A DNA stretch of 64,000 nucleotides, taken from positions 7,372-71,371 of the forward strand of contig JAEZHW010000002.1 in assembly GCA_023436775.1 (NCBI GenBank), given 5' to 3'. A model generated the notes under the pieces. That model had not been told where the DNA came from. It did no database searches and worked only from the letters and a program-made list of their open reading frames with translations. Source of the DNA: Actinomycetes bacterium. Its GTDB lineage: Bacteria; Actinomycetota; Actinomycetes; Actinomycetales; Microbacteriaceae. Positions 41,572 through 49,530 of this stretch are shown here, one piece after another. The position numbers were made by a program, and so were the translations under genes. Position 1 is the stretch's first letter. Every line of letters begins with the position of its first letter.

Positions 41572-42603
41572 CTACCTGGGTCCTCCCAGTTGAAAGAAGC
41601 TACCGATTCCCGACTCTGGCCCGGAAACAGCGTCAAGTTGGGCGACATGTTCCTCGGCGAGTTGCAGACGGCTACCAGCAATCAGCGAATCAACATGATT
41701 CACACTGCCAGCACTCACGACCGGAGCGACGACCTGCAGCCTGGTGAGCAGCCAAGCGATGGCAATCGAGGCCGGCTGCACGCCATACTCCCCTGCGACC
41801 TGCTCGACCTGCTTGAGGATGCGCAGCCCGCGGCGGTCATGGTGCCGATGTGCGATGATGCCGCGCTCGCTGCGCAGAGCCCGATCCCGGTCGCTGTAGA
41901 GGCCCGTGAGGTACCCGTTGGCCAAGGCATGCTTGGGCATCACGGCCAGCGACTGCACGGCAACGAGCCGTGCAAACTCGCGTTCAAACTCGTTGCGCTG
42001 CACCAGGTTGTACGTCGTTTGCACCGCGGACAGCAGCGGTGCTCCGATCATTCCGGCAGCGATGCGGGCCTGCAACAATTGCACGCCCGACACATCACCG
42101 CCGGCAACGAGCCGGGCCTTGCCCGCAGCGATGATCTCTTCCGCTGCCGAGAGTAGGTTGTCCAGCGCGCCCTGCCCCTTGCCGCCGTGCAGCACCAGCA
42201 GATCCAGCCGGTCGGTCCCGAGCCGCGTCAGGGTGGCGTCCACAGCGGCGCGCATCCCAGCCGGGGTTTGCTGGATCCCCTCCGCACGACCTACGGTGGC
42301 CGAGAGGACCAAGTGATCACGCACGCCGCGTGCGGCAAGCCACCGGCCAATCATCCGCTCACTATTGCCGGCTGCATGGTGGTCGGCGGACTGGATGAGG
42401 TTCCCACCAGCCGCCACGAAGCGATCCAGAATGGCGTGCGCTGCGGACTCCTGCACGCTCCACCCGAAGGTGCTCCCAAAGAGCGCCAGCGGGAAGACGT
42501 CGAGCCGTGTCCCCTCGTCATCAGCAGTTCCGATGACGCGCCGAAGCGGCGTTGGCACCCGCAACGGGGCAACGCGCAGATCTGGCGACAACTGCGACGA
42601 CAT
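41572..42603 (-). CDS. aldo/keto reductase-like protein with degenerate active site
   Basis: 343-residue protein with the AKR TIM-barrel layout: GWSVQESAAHAILDRFVAAGGNLIQSADHHAAGNSERMIGRWL, DLLVLHGGKGQGALDNLLSAAEEIIAAGKARLVAG, QTTYNLVQRNEFER and the C-terminal VVAPVVSAGSVNHVDSLIAGSRLQLAEE. In the usual F-D-T-A-x-x-Y-G pattern the catalytic Asp is Gln and the Tyr is His, and the A-T-K Lys is Thr; only the His in VLHG remains. Reductase activity is therefore doubtful; a binding or regulatory role is possible. ATG at 42603 with AGGGAG upstream. Divergent from nothing nearby. Confidence 0.82.
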   Translation of the reverse strand: MSSQLSPDLRVAPLRVPTPLRRVIGTADDEGTRLDVFPLALFGSTFGWSVQESAAHAILDRFVAAGGNLIQSADHHAAGNSERMIGRWLAARGVRDHLVLSATVGRAEGIQQTPAGMRAAVDATLTRLGTDRLDLLVLHGGKGQGALDNLLSAAEEIIAAGKARLVAGGDVSGVQLLQARIAAGMIGAPLLSAVQTTYNLVQRNEFEREFARLVAVQSLAVMPKHALANGYLTGLYSDRDRALRSERGIIAHRHHDRRGLRILKQVEQVAGEYGVQPASIAIAWLLTRLQVVAPVVSAGSVNHVDSLIAGSRLQLAEEHVAQLDAVSGPESGIGSFFQLGGPR

Positions 42604-42786
42604 CGAAACTCCCTGACCTAAGTTCGAAGTATCCTCACGGTAGCAGTGCTGGAATCGTGGGGATTCTCGCGACGGCGTGTCGTAAGACAACTGTGACATT
42701 GCACGACAAATTCCCGGTCGAGTGCGGAAAATCCGTGTCCGGCGAGGCGGCCCCGCACTCGAGAACACCGCTGTTCAGGAACGCAG

Positions 42787-42817
42787 CGAGGCCCGCCCCC
42801 AGTGGGGACGGGCCTCG
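42787..42817. terminator. terminator hairpin after pnp
   Basis: CGAGGCCCG pairs with CGGGCCTCG, extended by CCCC/GGGG across one mismatch, around an AGT loop. It lies 22 bp past the pnp stop. The remaining gap up to 42603 shows no other signal. Confidence 0.65.
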
Positions 42818-42838
42818 TTCAGGCGTTGCTTCGCGCGA

Positions 42839-45073
42839 TTACTCGGCGGCAGCAGCCTCGGCCTCGTCGAGGACCGGCACCAGCGACAGCTTGCCGCGGT
42901 CATCGATCTTCGAAATTTCGACCTGGATCTTCTGACCCACCGAGAGCACATCCGCGACGTCCTCAACCCGCTTGCCACCGGCAAGCTTGCGGACCTCCGA
43001 AACGTGCAGCAGACCGTCGCGACCCGGCACCAGCGAGATGAAGGCGCCGAAGTCAACGGTCTTCACCACGGTGCCGAGGTAGCGCTCGCCGACCTCGGGG
43101 TTCAGCGGGTTCGCGATGGCGTTGATCGCCGCACGAGCCGCCTCGGCCGACGGACCGTCGGTGGCACCGATGTAGACGGTGCCGTCCTCTTCGATCGAGA
43201 TCTCGGCGCCGGTGTCGGCCTGGATCTGGTTGATGACCTTACCCTTGGGGCCGATCACCTCACCGATCTTGTCGACCGGGATGTTCACGCTGATCACGCG
43301 CGGCGCGGTCGGAGCCATCTCGTCCGGCTCGCCGATGGCGGCCTGCAGGACATCGAGGATCGCGGTACGAGCCTCCTTGGCCTGGCTCAGGGCACCAGCC
43401 AGCACGCTGGCCGGGATACCGTCCAGCTTGGTGTCGAGCTGAATCGCGGTGATGAACTCGCTGGTACCAGCGACCTTGAAGTCCATGTCACCCAGCGCGT
43501 CCTCAGCACCCAGGATGTCGGTCAGGGTGGCGTAGCGAGTCTCGCCGTCGACCGTGTCGCTGACCAGGCCCATCGCAATACCGGCAACGTGCGCACGCAG
43601 CGGCACACCGGCATTCAGCAGCGACAGGGTCGAGGCACAGACCGAACCCATCGAGGTAGAACCGTTCGAACCCAAGGCCTCGGAGACCTGGCGGATCGCG
43701 TACGGGAACTCCTCGCGGCTCGGCAGTACCGGCACGAGGGCGCGCTCGGCCAGGAAGCCGTGACCGATCTCACGGCGCTTCGGGCTGCCGACCCGGCCGG
43801 TCTCACCGGTCGAGTACGGCGGGAAGTTGTAGTGGTGCAGGTAGCGCTTGCTGGTCACCGGGGACAGCGAGTCGATCTGCTGCTCCATCTTGAGCATGTT
43901 CAGCGTGGTCACGCCCAGGATTTGGGTCTCACCGCGCTGGAAGATGGCCGAGCCGTGCACGCGCGGGATGACCTCAACTTCGGCGTCCAGCGCACGGATG
44001 TCGCGCAGGCCACGGCCGTCGATGCGGACACCCTCGGTGAGGATGCGGCCGCGAACGATCTTCTTGGTCACCGACTTGTAGGCGGCGCTGACCTGGGCGT
44101 TGGCTTCCTCGGCCAGTTCACCGGCAGCAACCTTGGCCGCGATGGCTTCCTTGACGCGAGCCTTCAGTTCGTCGTCCGCGTTCTGACGCTCCTGCTTGTC
44201 CGCAATCTGGTAGATCGTGGTGAGCTCGGCTTCGGCCAGCTCGGCAACAGCGGCATAGGTCTCTTCGGTGTAGGGCAGGAAGACCGGGTAGTCCTGGACT
44301 TCCTTGGCGCTCTGGGCAGCCAGTTCCTGCTGCGCCTTGACCAGTTGCTTGATGAAGGGCTTGGCGGCCTCGAGGCCGGCAGCAACCACATCTTCGCTCG
44401 GCTTGATGGCGCCGCCCTGGATCAGGCCCCAGCTGTGCTCCGTGGCTTCCGCTTCCACCATCATGATGGCGACGTCTTCGACACCGTTCTTGTCCACGAC
44501 GACACGGCCGGCAACGACCAGGTCGAACACGGCGTTCTCGAGCTGCGAGTGCTTCGGGAAGGCTACCCACTGGCCGTCGATGAGGGCGAGGCGGACGCCA
44601 CCGATCGGGCCGCTGAAGGGCAGACCCGAGATCTGGGTCGAGGCGCTGGCGGCGTTGATGGCCAGTGCGTCGTAGAACTCGTCCGGAGCGATCGAGAGCA
44701 CGGTCACCACGATCTGGACCTCGTTGCGCAGACCGTCAACGAAGGACGGGCGCAGCGGGCGGTCGATCAGACGGCAGACCAGGATGGCCTCGGTCGAGGG
44801 ACGGCCTTCACGACGGAAGAAGGAGCCCGGGATCTTGCCTGCGGCGTAGGAACGCTCTTCGACGTCCACGGTCAGCGGGAAGAAGTCGAACTGATCCTTC
44901 GGCTGCTTGCTCACCGAGGTGGCCGACAACAGCATGGTGTCGTCATCGAGGTAGGCAGCGACAGCACCCTGTGCCTGCTGGGCCAGACGGCCGGTCTCGA
45001 AACGGATGGTGCGGGTGCCGAACTTGCCGTTGTCCAGAACGGCAGTGGCGGACTTGATTTCAGGACCCTCCAA
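42839..45073 (-). CDS. pnp: polyribonucleotide nucleotidyltransferase (PNPase)
   Basis: Phosphorolytic 3'-5' exoribonuclease and degradosome partner. Two RNase PH domains (KIPGSFFRREGRPSTEAILVCRLIDRPLRPSF and GHGFLAERALVPVLPS with GSNGSTSMGSVCASTL), then KH (PVDKIGEVIGPKGKVINQIQADTGAEISIEEDG) and S1 (VGERYLGTVVKTVDFGAFISLVPGRDGLLHVSEV) domains. I start at the TTG 45073 (protein begins LEGPEIKSATAVLDNG, 744 aa): it matches the family N-terminus and follows an AGGAG by 6-7 nt. Upstream in-frame ATGs would add leader-encoded residues. TTG plus hairpins suggests tightly limited initiation. Confidence 0.97.
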   Translation of the reverse strand: MEGPEIKSATAVLDNGKFGTRTIRFETGRLAQQAQGAVAAYLDDDTMLLSATSVSKQPKDQFDFFPLTVDVEERSYAAGKIPGSFFRREGRPSTEAILVCRLIDRPLRPSFVDGLRNEVQIVVTVLSIAPDEFYDALAINAASASTQISGLPFSGPIGGVRLALIDGQWVAFPKHSQLENAVFDLVVAGRVVVDKNGVEDVAIMMVEAEATEHSWGLIQGGAIKPSEDVVAAGLEAAKPFIKQLVKAQQELAAQSAKEVQDYPVFLPYTEETYAAVAELAEAELTTIYQIADKQERQNADDELKARVKEAIAAKVAAGELAEEANAQVSAAYKSVTKKIVRGRILTEGVRIDGRGLRDIRALDAEVEVIPRVHGSAIFQRGETQILGVTTLNMLKMEQQIDSLSPVTSKRYLHHYNFPPYSTGETGRVGSPKRREIGHGFLAERALVPVLPSREEFPYAIRQVSEALGSNGSTSMGSVCASTLSLLNAGVPLRAHVAGIAMGLVSDTVDGETRYATLTDILGAEDALGDMDFKVAGTSEFITAIQLDTKLDGIPASVLAGALSQAKEARTAILDVLQAAIGEPDEMAPTAPRVISVNIPVDKIGEVIGPKGKVINQIQADTGAEISIEEDGTVYIGATDGPSAEAARAAINAIANPLNPEVGERYLGTVVKTVDFGAFISLVPGRDGLLHVSEVRKLAGGKRVEDVADVLSVGQKIQVEISKIDDRGKLSLVPVLDEAEAAAAE

Positions 45074-45142
45074 GGGTCGTCTCCTGTCTTTCAGGAGCAT
45101 GCAGGCACGATGTATGGGGCGAGGCCCTCGCGCTGATCGTTC
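45064..45142 (-). promoter_or_regulatory. structured pnp 5' leader, candidate Actino-pnp RNA motif
   Basis: Three hairpins are visible: GACCCT-CCA-AGGGTC (45064-45078) contains the TTG start; CTCCTG-TCTTT-CAGGAG (45081-45097) contains the AGGAG Shine-Dalgarno; and GCGAGG-C-CCTCGC is at 45120-45132. A conserved leader called Actino-pnp is known upstream of actinobacterial pnp genes. I infer that this is that element from its position and stems; I could not test a covariance model. Confidence 0.5.
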
Positions 45143-45249
45143 AGTAGAAGCAGTCAGGTTCCAACGCCCTGCCAACCACCACCGAAGACCAGCATCCTGC
45201 CTGCCTGCTTCGTTGTTTCTGTACTTCAACCCTTCTCAGGGCCATCGTC

Positions 45250-45255
45250 AGTCTA
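45250..45255 (-). promoter_or_regulatory. candidate -10 box of pnp
   Basis: TAGACT fits TANNNT; initiation near 45243 gives a leader of about 170 nt. The -35 region is poor. A TTGACA at 45348-45343 farther upstream could serve another start, but no -10 follows it at the right distance. Confidence 0.3.
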
Positions 45256-45384
45256 TCAGCGCGCATGCAAATTGGCTGATTTTCCTAGCATGCCTTCCTT
45301 GCGTGGCGTGGAGGGGCGCCGCGACGGTTATTTTCCGATTGCTGTCAAGTTTCACCGAGTTCTGAATTTCGCTGTGGGCGATCA

Positions 45385-45419
45385 TTGTCTCCGATCAGTC
45401 GCTTCTGCTATAGAGAAGC
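45385..45419 (+). promoter_or_regulatory. promoter of the patatin-like gene with inverted repeat
   Basis: TTGTCT (45385-45390), 18 nt, then TATAGA (45409-45414), preceded by TGC as an extended -10. GCTTCT-N7-AGAAGC (45401-45419) is a perfect dyad over the -10, a possible operator. Between 45256 and 45384 the DNA is AT-richer than its surroundings, with no gene I can support. Confidence 0.5.
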
Positions 45420-45490
45420 CAAGCGATTGCTAGACAATGGTGAAGTCCATTGCCAAATCCGGTGCGCGTCAGGGCGCAGGAGAGAACCGG

Positions 45491-46384
45491 GTGAGCAATA
45501 TGGGAATTTCCGTATTGCGGGCGGGGCAGACGGGGAATGCTCGTTTGGCCTTTGCCCTGAGTGGGGGTGCCGTATGGGGCGCTGCCCACGTTGGAGTGCT
45601 GCGCGCGCTCGACGAGCACGGCATCGTGCCGGACCTGATTACCGGTACCAGCGTCGGCTCGGTCATCGGTGCTGCCCTCGCAGCAGGTCGAACCTGGCAG
45701 GAGCTGGATGCGTTTGCCCGGGGGCTCAAGCTCACCGACTTTGCTCGACCATCCCTGCGACCCAGGCTCGGCATCCTGTCGACTGGCATCATGCATCGCA
45801 CCTTGCGCGCGCTCGGCATTCCCGACACCTTCGATCAGTTCCGCACGCCGTTCGGCGCGGTCGCTACCGATGTTGTCGCTCGTGCTCCCCTCACGATGTC
45901 GACCGGCAATGTCGCGACCGCGCTCCGGGCGAGCGTGGCAGTGCCACTGGTGTTCGAAGCGCGCGTGCGCCACGGCCGATTACTGGTTGATGGCGGCACC
46001 AGCGCGAACCTTCCCCTCGGTGCTGCCTTTGAACTCGGGGCCGAGCGCGTGCTGGGGATCCGCGTGCTCGGCGAATGGGAAGGTCCCCCGATTGCGCACC
46101 CCATCGCGCAACACCGGGTTGCGGCGATGGAACGCCGGCGCTCCGTGCTGGTGATTAAGCCCTTCTTGGATCAGTGGTCGCCCTGGGACATCAAAGCGAT
46201 CCCACAGCTCATTGAAGCGGGCTATAGCGAAACCATGCGTCAACTGGCCCGGCCCGCGGCGCAGGCCTGGCTCCAGGAGGCCCGCCCGCTCACTCCGAGC
46301 CTCGACGCTGCACCTCGCTCCCGCCGCCACAACACTGTCTGCCAACGGGAGCCACAGCACGCGCTGGTCTCAGCCGTGGCCTAA
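45491..46384 (+). CDS. patatin-like phospholipase
   Basis: Patatin-fold lipid acyl hydrolase of 297 residues. Oxyanion-hole loop ALSGGAVWGAAHVGVL, nucleophile GTSVGS (GxSxG) and the catalytic Asp in LLVDGGTSANLPL are all present, as in NTE/RssA-like bacterial proteins. The GTG at 45491 has AGGAGA 7 nt upstream and I prefer it to the ATG at 45437. The last 30 or so residues are Ser/Arg-rich. The gene sits on the plus strand between rpsO and pnp, which are neighbours in most bacteria. Confidence 0.88.
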   Translation: MSNMGISVLRAGQTGNARLAFALSGGAVWGAAHVGVLRALDEHGIVPDLITGTSVGSVIGAALAAGRTWQELDAFARGLKLTDFARPSLRPRLGILSTGIMHRTLRALGIPDTFDQFRTPFGAVATDVVARAPLTMSTGNVATALRASVAVPLVFEARVRHGRLLVDGGTSANLPLGAAFELGAERVLGIRVLGEWEGPPIAHPIAQHRVAAMERRRSVLVIKPFLDQWSPWDIKAIPQLIEAGYSETMRQLARPAAQAWLQEARPLTPSLDAAPRSRRHNTVCQREPQHALVSAVA

Positions 46385-46387
46385 ACG

Positions 46388-46420
46388 ACGAAAGCCACCG
46401 CAAAACGCGGTGGCTTTCGT
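46388..46420. terminator. bidirectional terminator between patatin gene and rpsO
   Basis: A perfect 14-bp stem, ACGAAAGCCACCGC pairing with GCGGTGGCTTTCGT, around a 5-nt loop AAAAC. It is 4 bp after the patatin stop and 12 bp after the rpsO stop, so it probably ends both transcripts. Confidence 0.85.
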
Positions 46421-46431
46421 GAGAAGACTGA

Positions 46432-46701
46432 CTATCGGCGCAGACCGAGACGCTCGATCAGCGAGCGGTAACGGTTGATGTCCACGCGCTGCAGGTAGCC
46501 CAGCAGGCGGCGACGCTGACCAACGAGCAGCAGCAGGCCACGACGCGAGTGGTGGTCGTGCTTGTGCTCCTTGAGGTGCTCAGTCAGGTCCTTGATCCGC
46601 TGCGTCAGGATCGCGACCTGGACCTCCGGAGAACCGGTGTCACCAGGGGCGGTGGCGTACTCGGCGATAATCGCCGTCTTCTTCTCTGCACTCAGCGACA
46701 T
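46432..46701 (-). CDS. rpsO: 30S ribosomal protein S15
   Basis: Primary 16S rRNA-binding protein; 89 residues with the family sequence GDTGSPEVQVAILTQRIKDLTEHLKEHKHDHHSRRGLLLLVGQRRRLLGYLQ. AAGGAG stands 7 nt before the ATG. It is followed not by pnp but by a terminator and the opposing patatin gene. Confidence 0.99.
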   Translation of the reverse strand: MSLSAEKKTAIIAEYATAPGDTGSPEVQVAILTQRIKDLTEHLKEHKHDHHSRRGLLLLVGQRRRLLGYLQRVDINRYRSLIERLGLRR

Positions 46702-46730
46702 GCGTTTCTCCTTCTAGCTCGCTGCGCGGT

Positions 46731-46752
46731 GCCAAATCCCGGATGGATTGGC
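46731..46752 (-). promoter_or_regulatory. hairpin in the rpsO leader, candidate S15 autoregulatory site
   Basis: GCCAAATCC pairs with GGATTGGC with one bulged A, loop of 5 nt, 30 nt before the rpsO ATG. S15 controls its own mRNA through leader structures in several phyla; that this hairpin does so is inference. Confidence 0.35.
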
Positions 46753-46789
46753 GCTCTGGATCCGCGGCCGATCAAACGGCAACCGGTAC

Positions 46790-46795
46790 AGCCTA
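46790..46795 (-). promoter_or_regulatory. candidate -10 box TAGGCT of rpsO
   Basis: TAGGCT on the minus strand would give a leader of about 82 nt that includes the hairpin at 46731-46752. Confidence 0.4.
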
Positions 46796-46845
46796 CCAGA
46801 CGCCAGGCTGGACTGTCTGCCTGCCGAATTGGTGACCCCGCTGAC

Positions 46846-46851
46846 TAGGCT
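46846..46851 (+). promoter_or_regulatory. -10 box TAGGCT of the DUF1304 gene, leaderless
   Basis: TAGGCT, 6 nt (GTGCAC), then the ATG at 46858. Confidence 0.55.
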
Positions 46852-46857
46852 GTGCAC

Positions 46858-47259
46858 ATGACGGTGATCATCACGGTGCTGGCTACCTTGGCCGCAGTGC
46901 TGCACATTGTGTTCTTCTACCTTGAAAGCGTTGCGTGGGCTAGGCCCACCGTGCACAACCTCTTTGGGGTCCGCACCCCGGAGGACGCGGCCGTGATGAA
47001 ACCCTTCGCATACAACCAGGGCTTCTACAACCTCTTCCTCGCCATCGAAGTGCTGCTTGGCGTGGTGCTGATCGGTTTCGGCCAGACCGCGGTCGGTTTC
47101 GCACTTGCGGTGTTCGGCCTCGCCTCGATGCTGGCCGCGGCCATCGTGCTGTTGGTCAGTAACCGCAAGCTCTGGAAGGGCGCCGCGGTGCAGGGTCTGC
47201 TGCCGCTGGTCGCCCTGGCACTCTACCTGGTCAGCCTGACCGCACCGGACCTGGCCTAA
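46858..47259 (+). CDS. DUF1304 membrane protein
   Basis: 133-residue protein with four transmembrane helices and the family segments HIVFFYLESVAWARPTVHNLFGVRTPEDAAVMKPFAYNQGFYNLFLAIE and LVSNRKLW. DUF1304 members are small integral-membrane proteins of unknown function. The ATG at 46858 is preferred to a GTG two codons earlier because of the TAGGCT at 6 nt. Confidence 0.88.
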   Translation: MTVIITVLATLAAVLHIVFFYLESVAWARPTVHNLFGVRTPEDAAVMKPFAYNQGFYNLFLAIEVLLGVVLIGFGQTAVGFALAVFGLASMLAAAIVLLVSNRKLWKGAAVQGLLPLVALALYLVSLTAPDLA

Positions 47260-47264
47260 CACGC

Positions 47265-47297
47265 AGGTCGGGAGCCGCCATTGGCGACCCCCGACCT
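47265..47297. terminator. terminator hairpin between the DUF1304 and SIS genes
   Basis: AGGTCGGG (47265-47272) pairs with CCCGACCT (47290-47297), with an inner GCC-ATT-GGC. It lies between two convergent genes. Confidence 0.6.
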
Positions 47298-47320
47298 TGA
47301 GGTATGCTCCCACGCCTCCC

Positions 47321-48394
47321 CTAGCGGGTCTGCGTGACCTTACTCAGGCCGGCAGGGCGATCCGGGTCAAAGCCGCGCAGTCGCGACAAGTGCAGCGCTG
47401 CGAACTGCAACGGCAGAATCTCAAGCATCGGCAACAGTTCGTCCGGCGTCTCGTCCGGGAACACCGGCAGTTCCAGCAAGTTTTCGTCGCTAGCGGCCGC
47501 ATGCACCTGCGCTGCGCGACCAATCAGCACCGTCTTGGCGCCGCGCAGACGCGCGATCGGCAGGATGTCAACCACACTGTCCTGCAGTTCCTCGGCACCC
47601 AACAACGCAATCACGCAGCCGGTGTCGGTGAGCTGACCGAAGGGGCCATGCTTGGCGTCCGCAGCGCTCCACCCCGAGGCCGGAATCGCGCTGGTCTCCA
47701 TCAGCTTCAGCGCGCCCTCCTTGGCCGAGGCCATGCCCAGGCCGCGGCCAATCAGCACCAGTCGGTCGGTCGCGACCAGGGCCTCGGCGAGGCGGGCACC
47801 GGCATCCGCCGCGTCCTCCATCAGCGCATGGGCTAGGTCCGCCGCGGTGTGCAGCAACTCGACCAGGGCGGCACGATCGGCACCGGCAATCGCCTCCACC
47901 AGCAGCAGCAGCGTGATCAGTTCCGCAGTGTATGACTTCGTCGCGGCCACTGAGTTTTCGGCCTGAGCACGCAGCCACAGGTGACGGTGACCAGCGCTGG
48001 CCAACGGGCTGTTCAGGTCGTTGGTGATCGACAGCGTCGGGTGATCCTTCGCAGCAGCCTGCAGCGTCTGAATCAGGTCAGGCGATCGGCCCGACTGCGA
48101 CAGCGCGATGACCGCGTGACCGGCCGGTACCGGGATTGCGCCGCGCAGCGCAGTAATGCCAGGGGTCGCCAGGCTCACCGGCAGGCCAAGGCGCAGCTGC
48201 ACCAGGTACTGGCCGTAGAGCGCGGCATGGTCGCTGGTGCCGCGAGCCAGGAACACCACGCCGGTCAGTCCGCCGTCGCGCAGCCACCGGGCGGCCGCGA
48301 CAATTGCGTCCAGTTCTTCTTCGAGGTCACGCCAACGAGCCGGCTGCTCGCGAATCTCGGCGTCCATCAGAGCGCCCGGGGCAGTCACAGTCAC
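47321..48394 (-). CDS. double SIS-domain sugar-phosphate isomerase/deaminase-like protein
   Basis: 357 residues with two SIS domains resembling the isomerase half of GlmS and AgaS-type proteins: GVVFLARGTSDHAALYGQYLVQLRLGLPVSLATPGITAL, ALSQSGRSPDLIQTLQAA, VAATKSYTAELITLLLLVEAIAG, RLVLIGRGLGMASAKEGALKLMETS and SAADAKHGPFGQL. No glutaminase domain is present. It would act on a phosphorylated (amino) sugar in the cytoplasm. GTG start overlapping the TIM-barrel gene stop (GTGA). Last gene of the sugar operon. Confidence 0.85.
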   Translation of the reverse strand: MTVTAPGALMDAEIREQPARWRDLEEELDAIVAAARWLRDGGLTGVVFLARGTSDHAALYGQYLVQLRLGLPVSLATPGITALRGAIPVPAGHAVIALSQSGRSPDLIQTLQAAAKDHPTLSITNDLNSPLASAGHRHLWLRAQAENSVAATKSYTAELITLLLLVEAIAGADRAALVELLHTAADLAHALMEDAADAGARLAEALVATDRLVLIGRGLGMASAKEGALKLMETSAIPASGWSAADAKHGPFGQLTDTGCVIALLGAEELQDSVVDILPIARLRGAKTVLIGRAAQVHAAASDENLLELPVFPDETPDELLPMLEILPLQFAALHLSRLRGFDPDRPAGLSKVTQTR

Positions 48395-49530
48395 ATCACA
48401 CCTTCCTTGTACGCCTGTAGCGTCGAGACCCGGCTTCCGCCTGCTGCCTCATCGCGCAGCAGGTCTCGCCAGGAGTAAATGAGTACGCCGTCTGCACCCG
48501 ACTCGGACACGGCGCGCACTGCGTCGGTCCATTCCTCCGGGTCGATGCTGCGCTTGCGCTGACCGTCCGCGTACATGGGTTCCAGGTACTCCGGCCCGGC
48601 CTGCAGGTCAGCCAGCACACGACGGTCGGTCTGGGTCCGTACCTCGGCGACCCGCTCCTGAATCCACGGCGACGGCAGTCGCTTCTGGATCTGGAAGTAG
48701 AACATCAGTTCCACGGTCTCGAAGTAAGGGTCGAGGTCCGCAATGCGCTGCGAGAGCACCTCCGGCAGCGCCCCACCAAAGTCACCATCACGCAGGCCAA
48801 AGGCGTTGAGCATGAGTTCGGTGCCCGGGTTCACATCGTGAACCGCGGTCCGCAGTCGGTGCGCGATGTCCTGCAGCACCGTCGACTTCCACGCCGTCCA
48901 TTCGCGGCGCAGCTCGTGCACGATCTGGTCGCGCTGTTGCTGCAGGGAGCCGGAAAGACTGATGCCGGTCTCGGCCTGGAACCGCTCCAGGCTGCCCTGA
49001 TCAAAGCTGTATTCGCGGATCTCCTCACGACGCGTGCCGGTGAAGCCGGGGGCGTCCGGCAGCCAGAGTTCCCAGAAGCCCGGGAAGCGGAAGAAGGACA
49101 CGAACAGGCCGTCCGGCTTGGTGGCGTCCACCGCCTCGGCGACCAGTTCGATCTTCCGCTGCACATAGCCCTCGTCGCACGGGTTCACGCCTGCGTACCA
49201 GCCGAACTGCTCGAAGGGCTTCCCATGCTGGTCAATCGGCAGGATTGCCCCCTCGCGGGTCAACTCGGCCGGCTCGTTGAAGAATGCCGTGGTTTGGTAG
49301 GTGCTCAAGCCCTTGTCTCGCAGCGCACGGATCCACGACACATCGTCGTAGCCGTCCTGTGGCGGCACCTGTGCGACGGCGCTCCCCGGCAAGGGGTCGA
49401 TCAGGTTCTGGGTCAGCACCCAGTCGAACCCCTGCTGAACGAGGCGGTCCGCAGCCTGATCCATGGACAGGCCGAACTCACTGAACCATTCCCAGCCGTA
49501 GGACTTGACGCCCAGGATCGGAGTGCTCAT
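48391..49530 (-). CDS. TIM-barrel glycoside-hydrolase-like protein, unknown specificity
   Basis: 379 residues without signal peptide. The pattern suggests a glycoside-hydrolase-type (beta/alpha)8 barrel: ILGVKSYGWEWFSEFGLSMDQAADRLVQQGFDWVL, a central DGLFVSFFRFPGFWELWLPD, the YSFDQGSLERFQAETGI segment seen in clan-A-like barrels, PGTELMLNAFGLRDGDF, and the last strand DGVLIYSWRDLLRDE. Candidate catalytic acids cannot be assigned with confidence. Its ATG overlaps the ABC ATPase stop. In this operon it would act on an imported sugar inside the cell. I do not recognise a named family. Confidence 0.6.
   Translation of the reverse strand: MSTPILGVKSYGWEWFSEFGLSMDQAADRLVQQGFDWVLTQNLIDPLPGSAVAQVPPQDGYDDVSWIRALRDKGLSTYQTTAFFNEPAELTREGAILPIDQHGKPFEQFGWYAGVNPCDEGYVQRKIELVAEAVDATKPDGLFVSFFRFPGFWELWLPDAPGFTGTRREEIREYSFDQGSLERFQAETGISLSGSLQQQRDQIVHELRREWTAWKSTVLQDIAHRLRTAVHDVNPGTELMLNAFGLRDGDFGGALPEVLSQRIADLDPYFETVELMFYFQIQKRLPSPWIQERVAEVRTQTDRRVLADLQAGPEYLEPMYADGQRKRSIDPEEWTDAVRAVSESGADGVLIYSWRDLLRDEAAGGSRVSTLQAYKEGVM

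Noticed and set aside
42722..45136. A long open frame (about 800 codons) on the plus strand across pnp
   Set aside because: It is antisense to a full PNPase with KH and S1 domains. High GC at third positions opens such frames; the translation is Gly/Arg/Asp/Val-rich without any domain. The same applies to plus-strand frames over ftsK (19212-21500) and the SNF2 gene (61092-62966).
45141..45245. A 34-codon upstream ORF in the pnp leader (ATG at 45245)
   Set aside because: It begins almost at the predicted transcription start, has no Shine-Dalgarno at the right distance and has no sequence feature that suggests translation.
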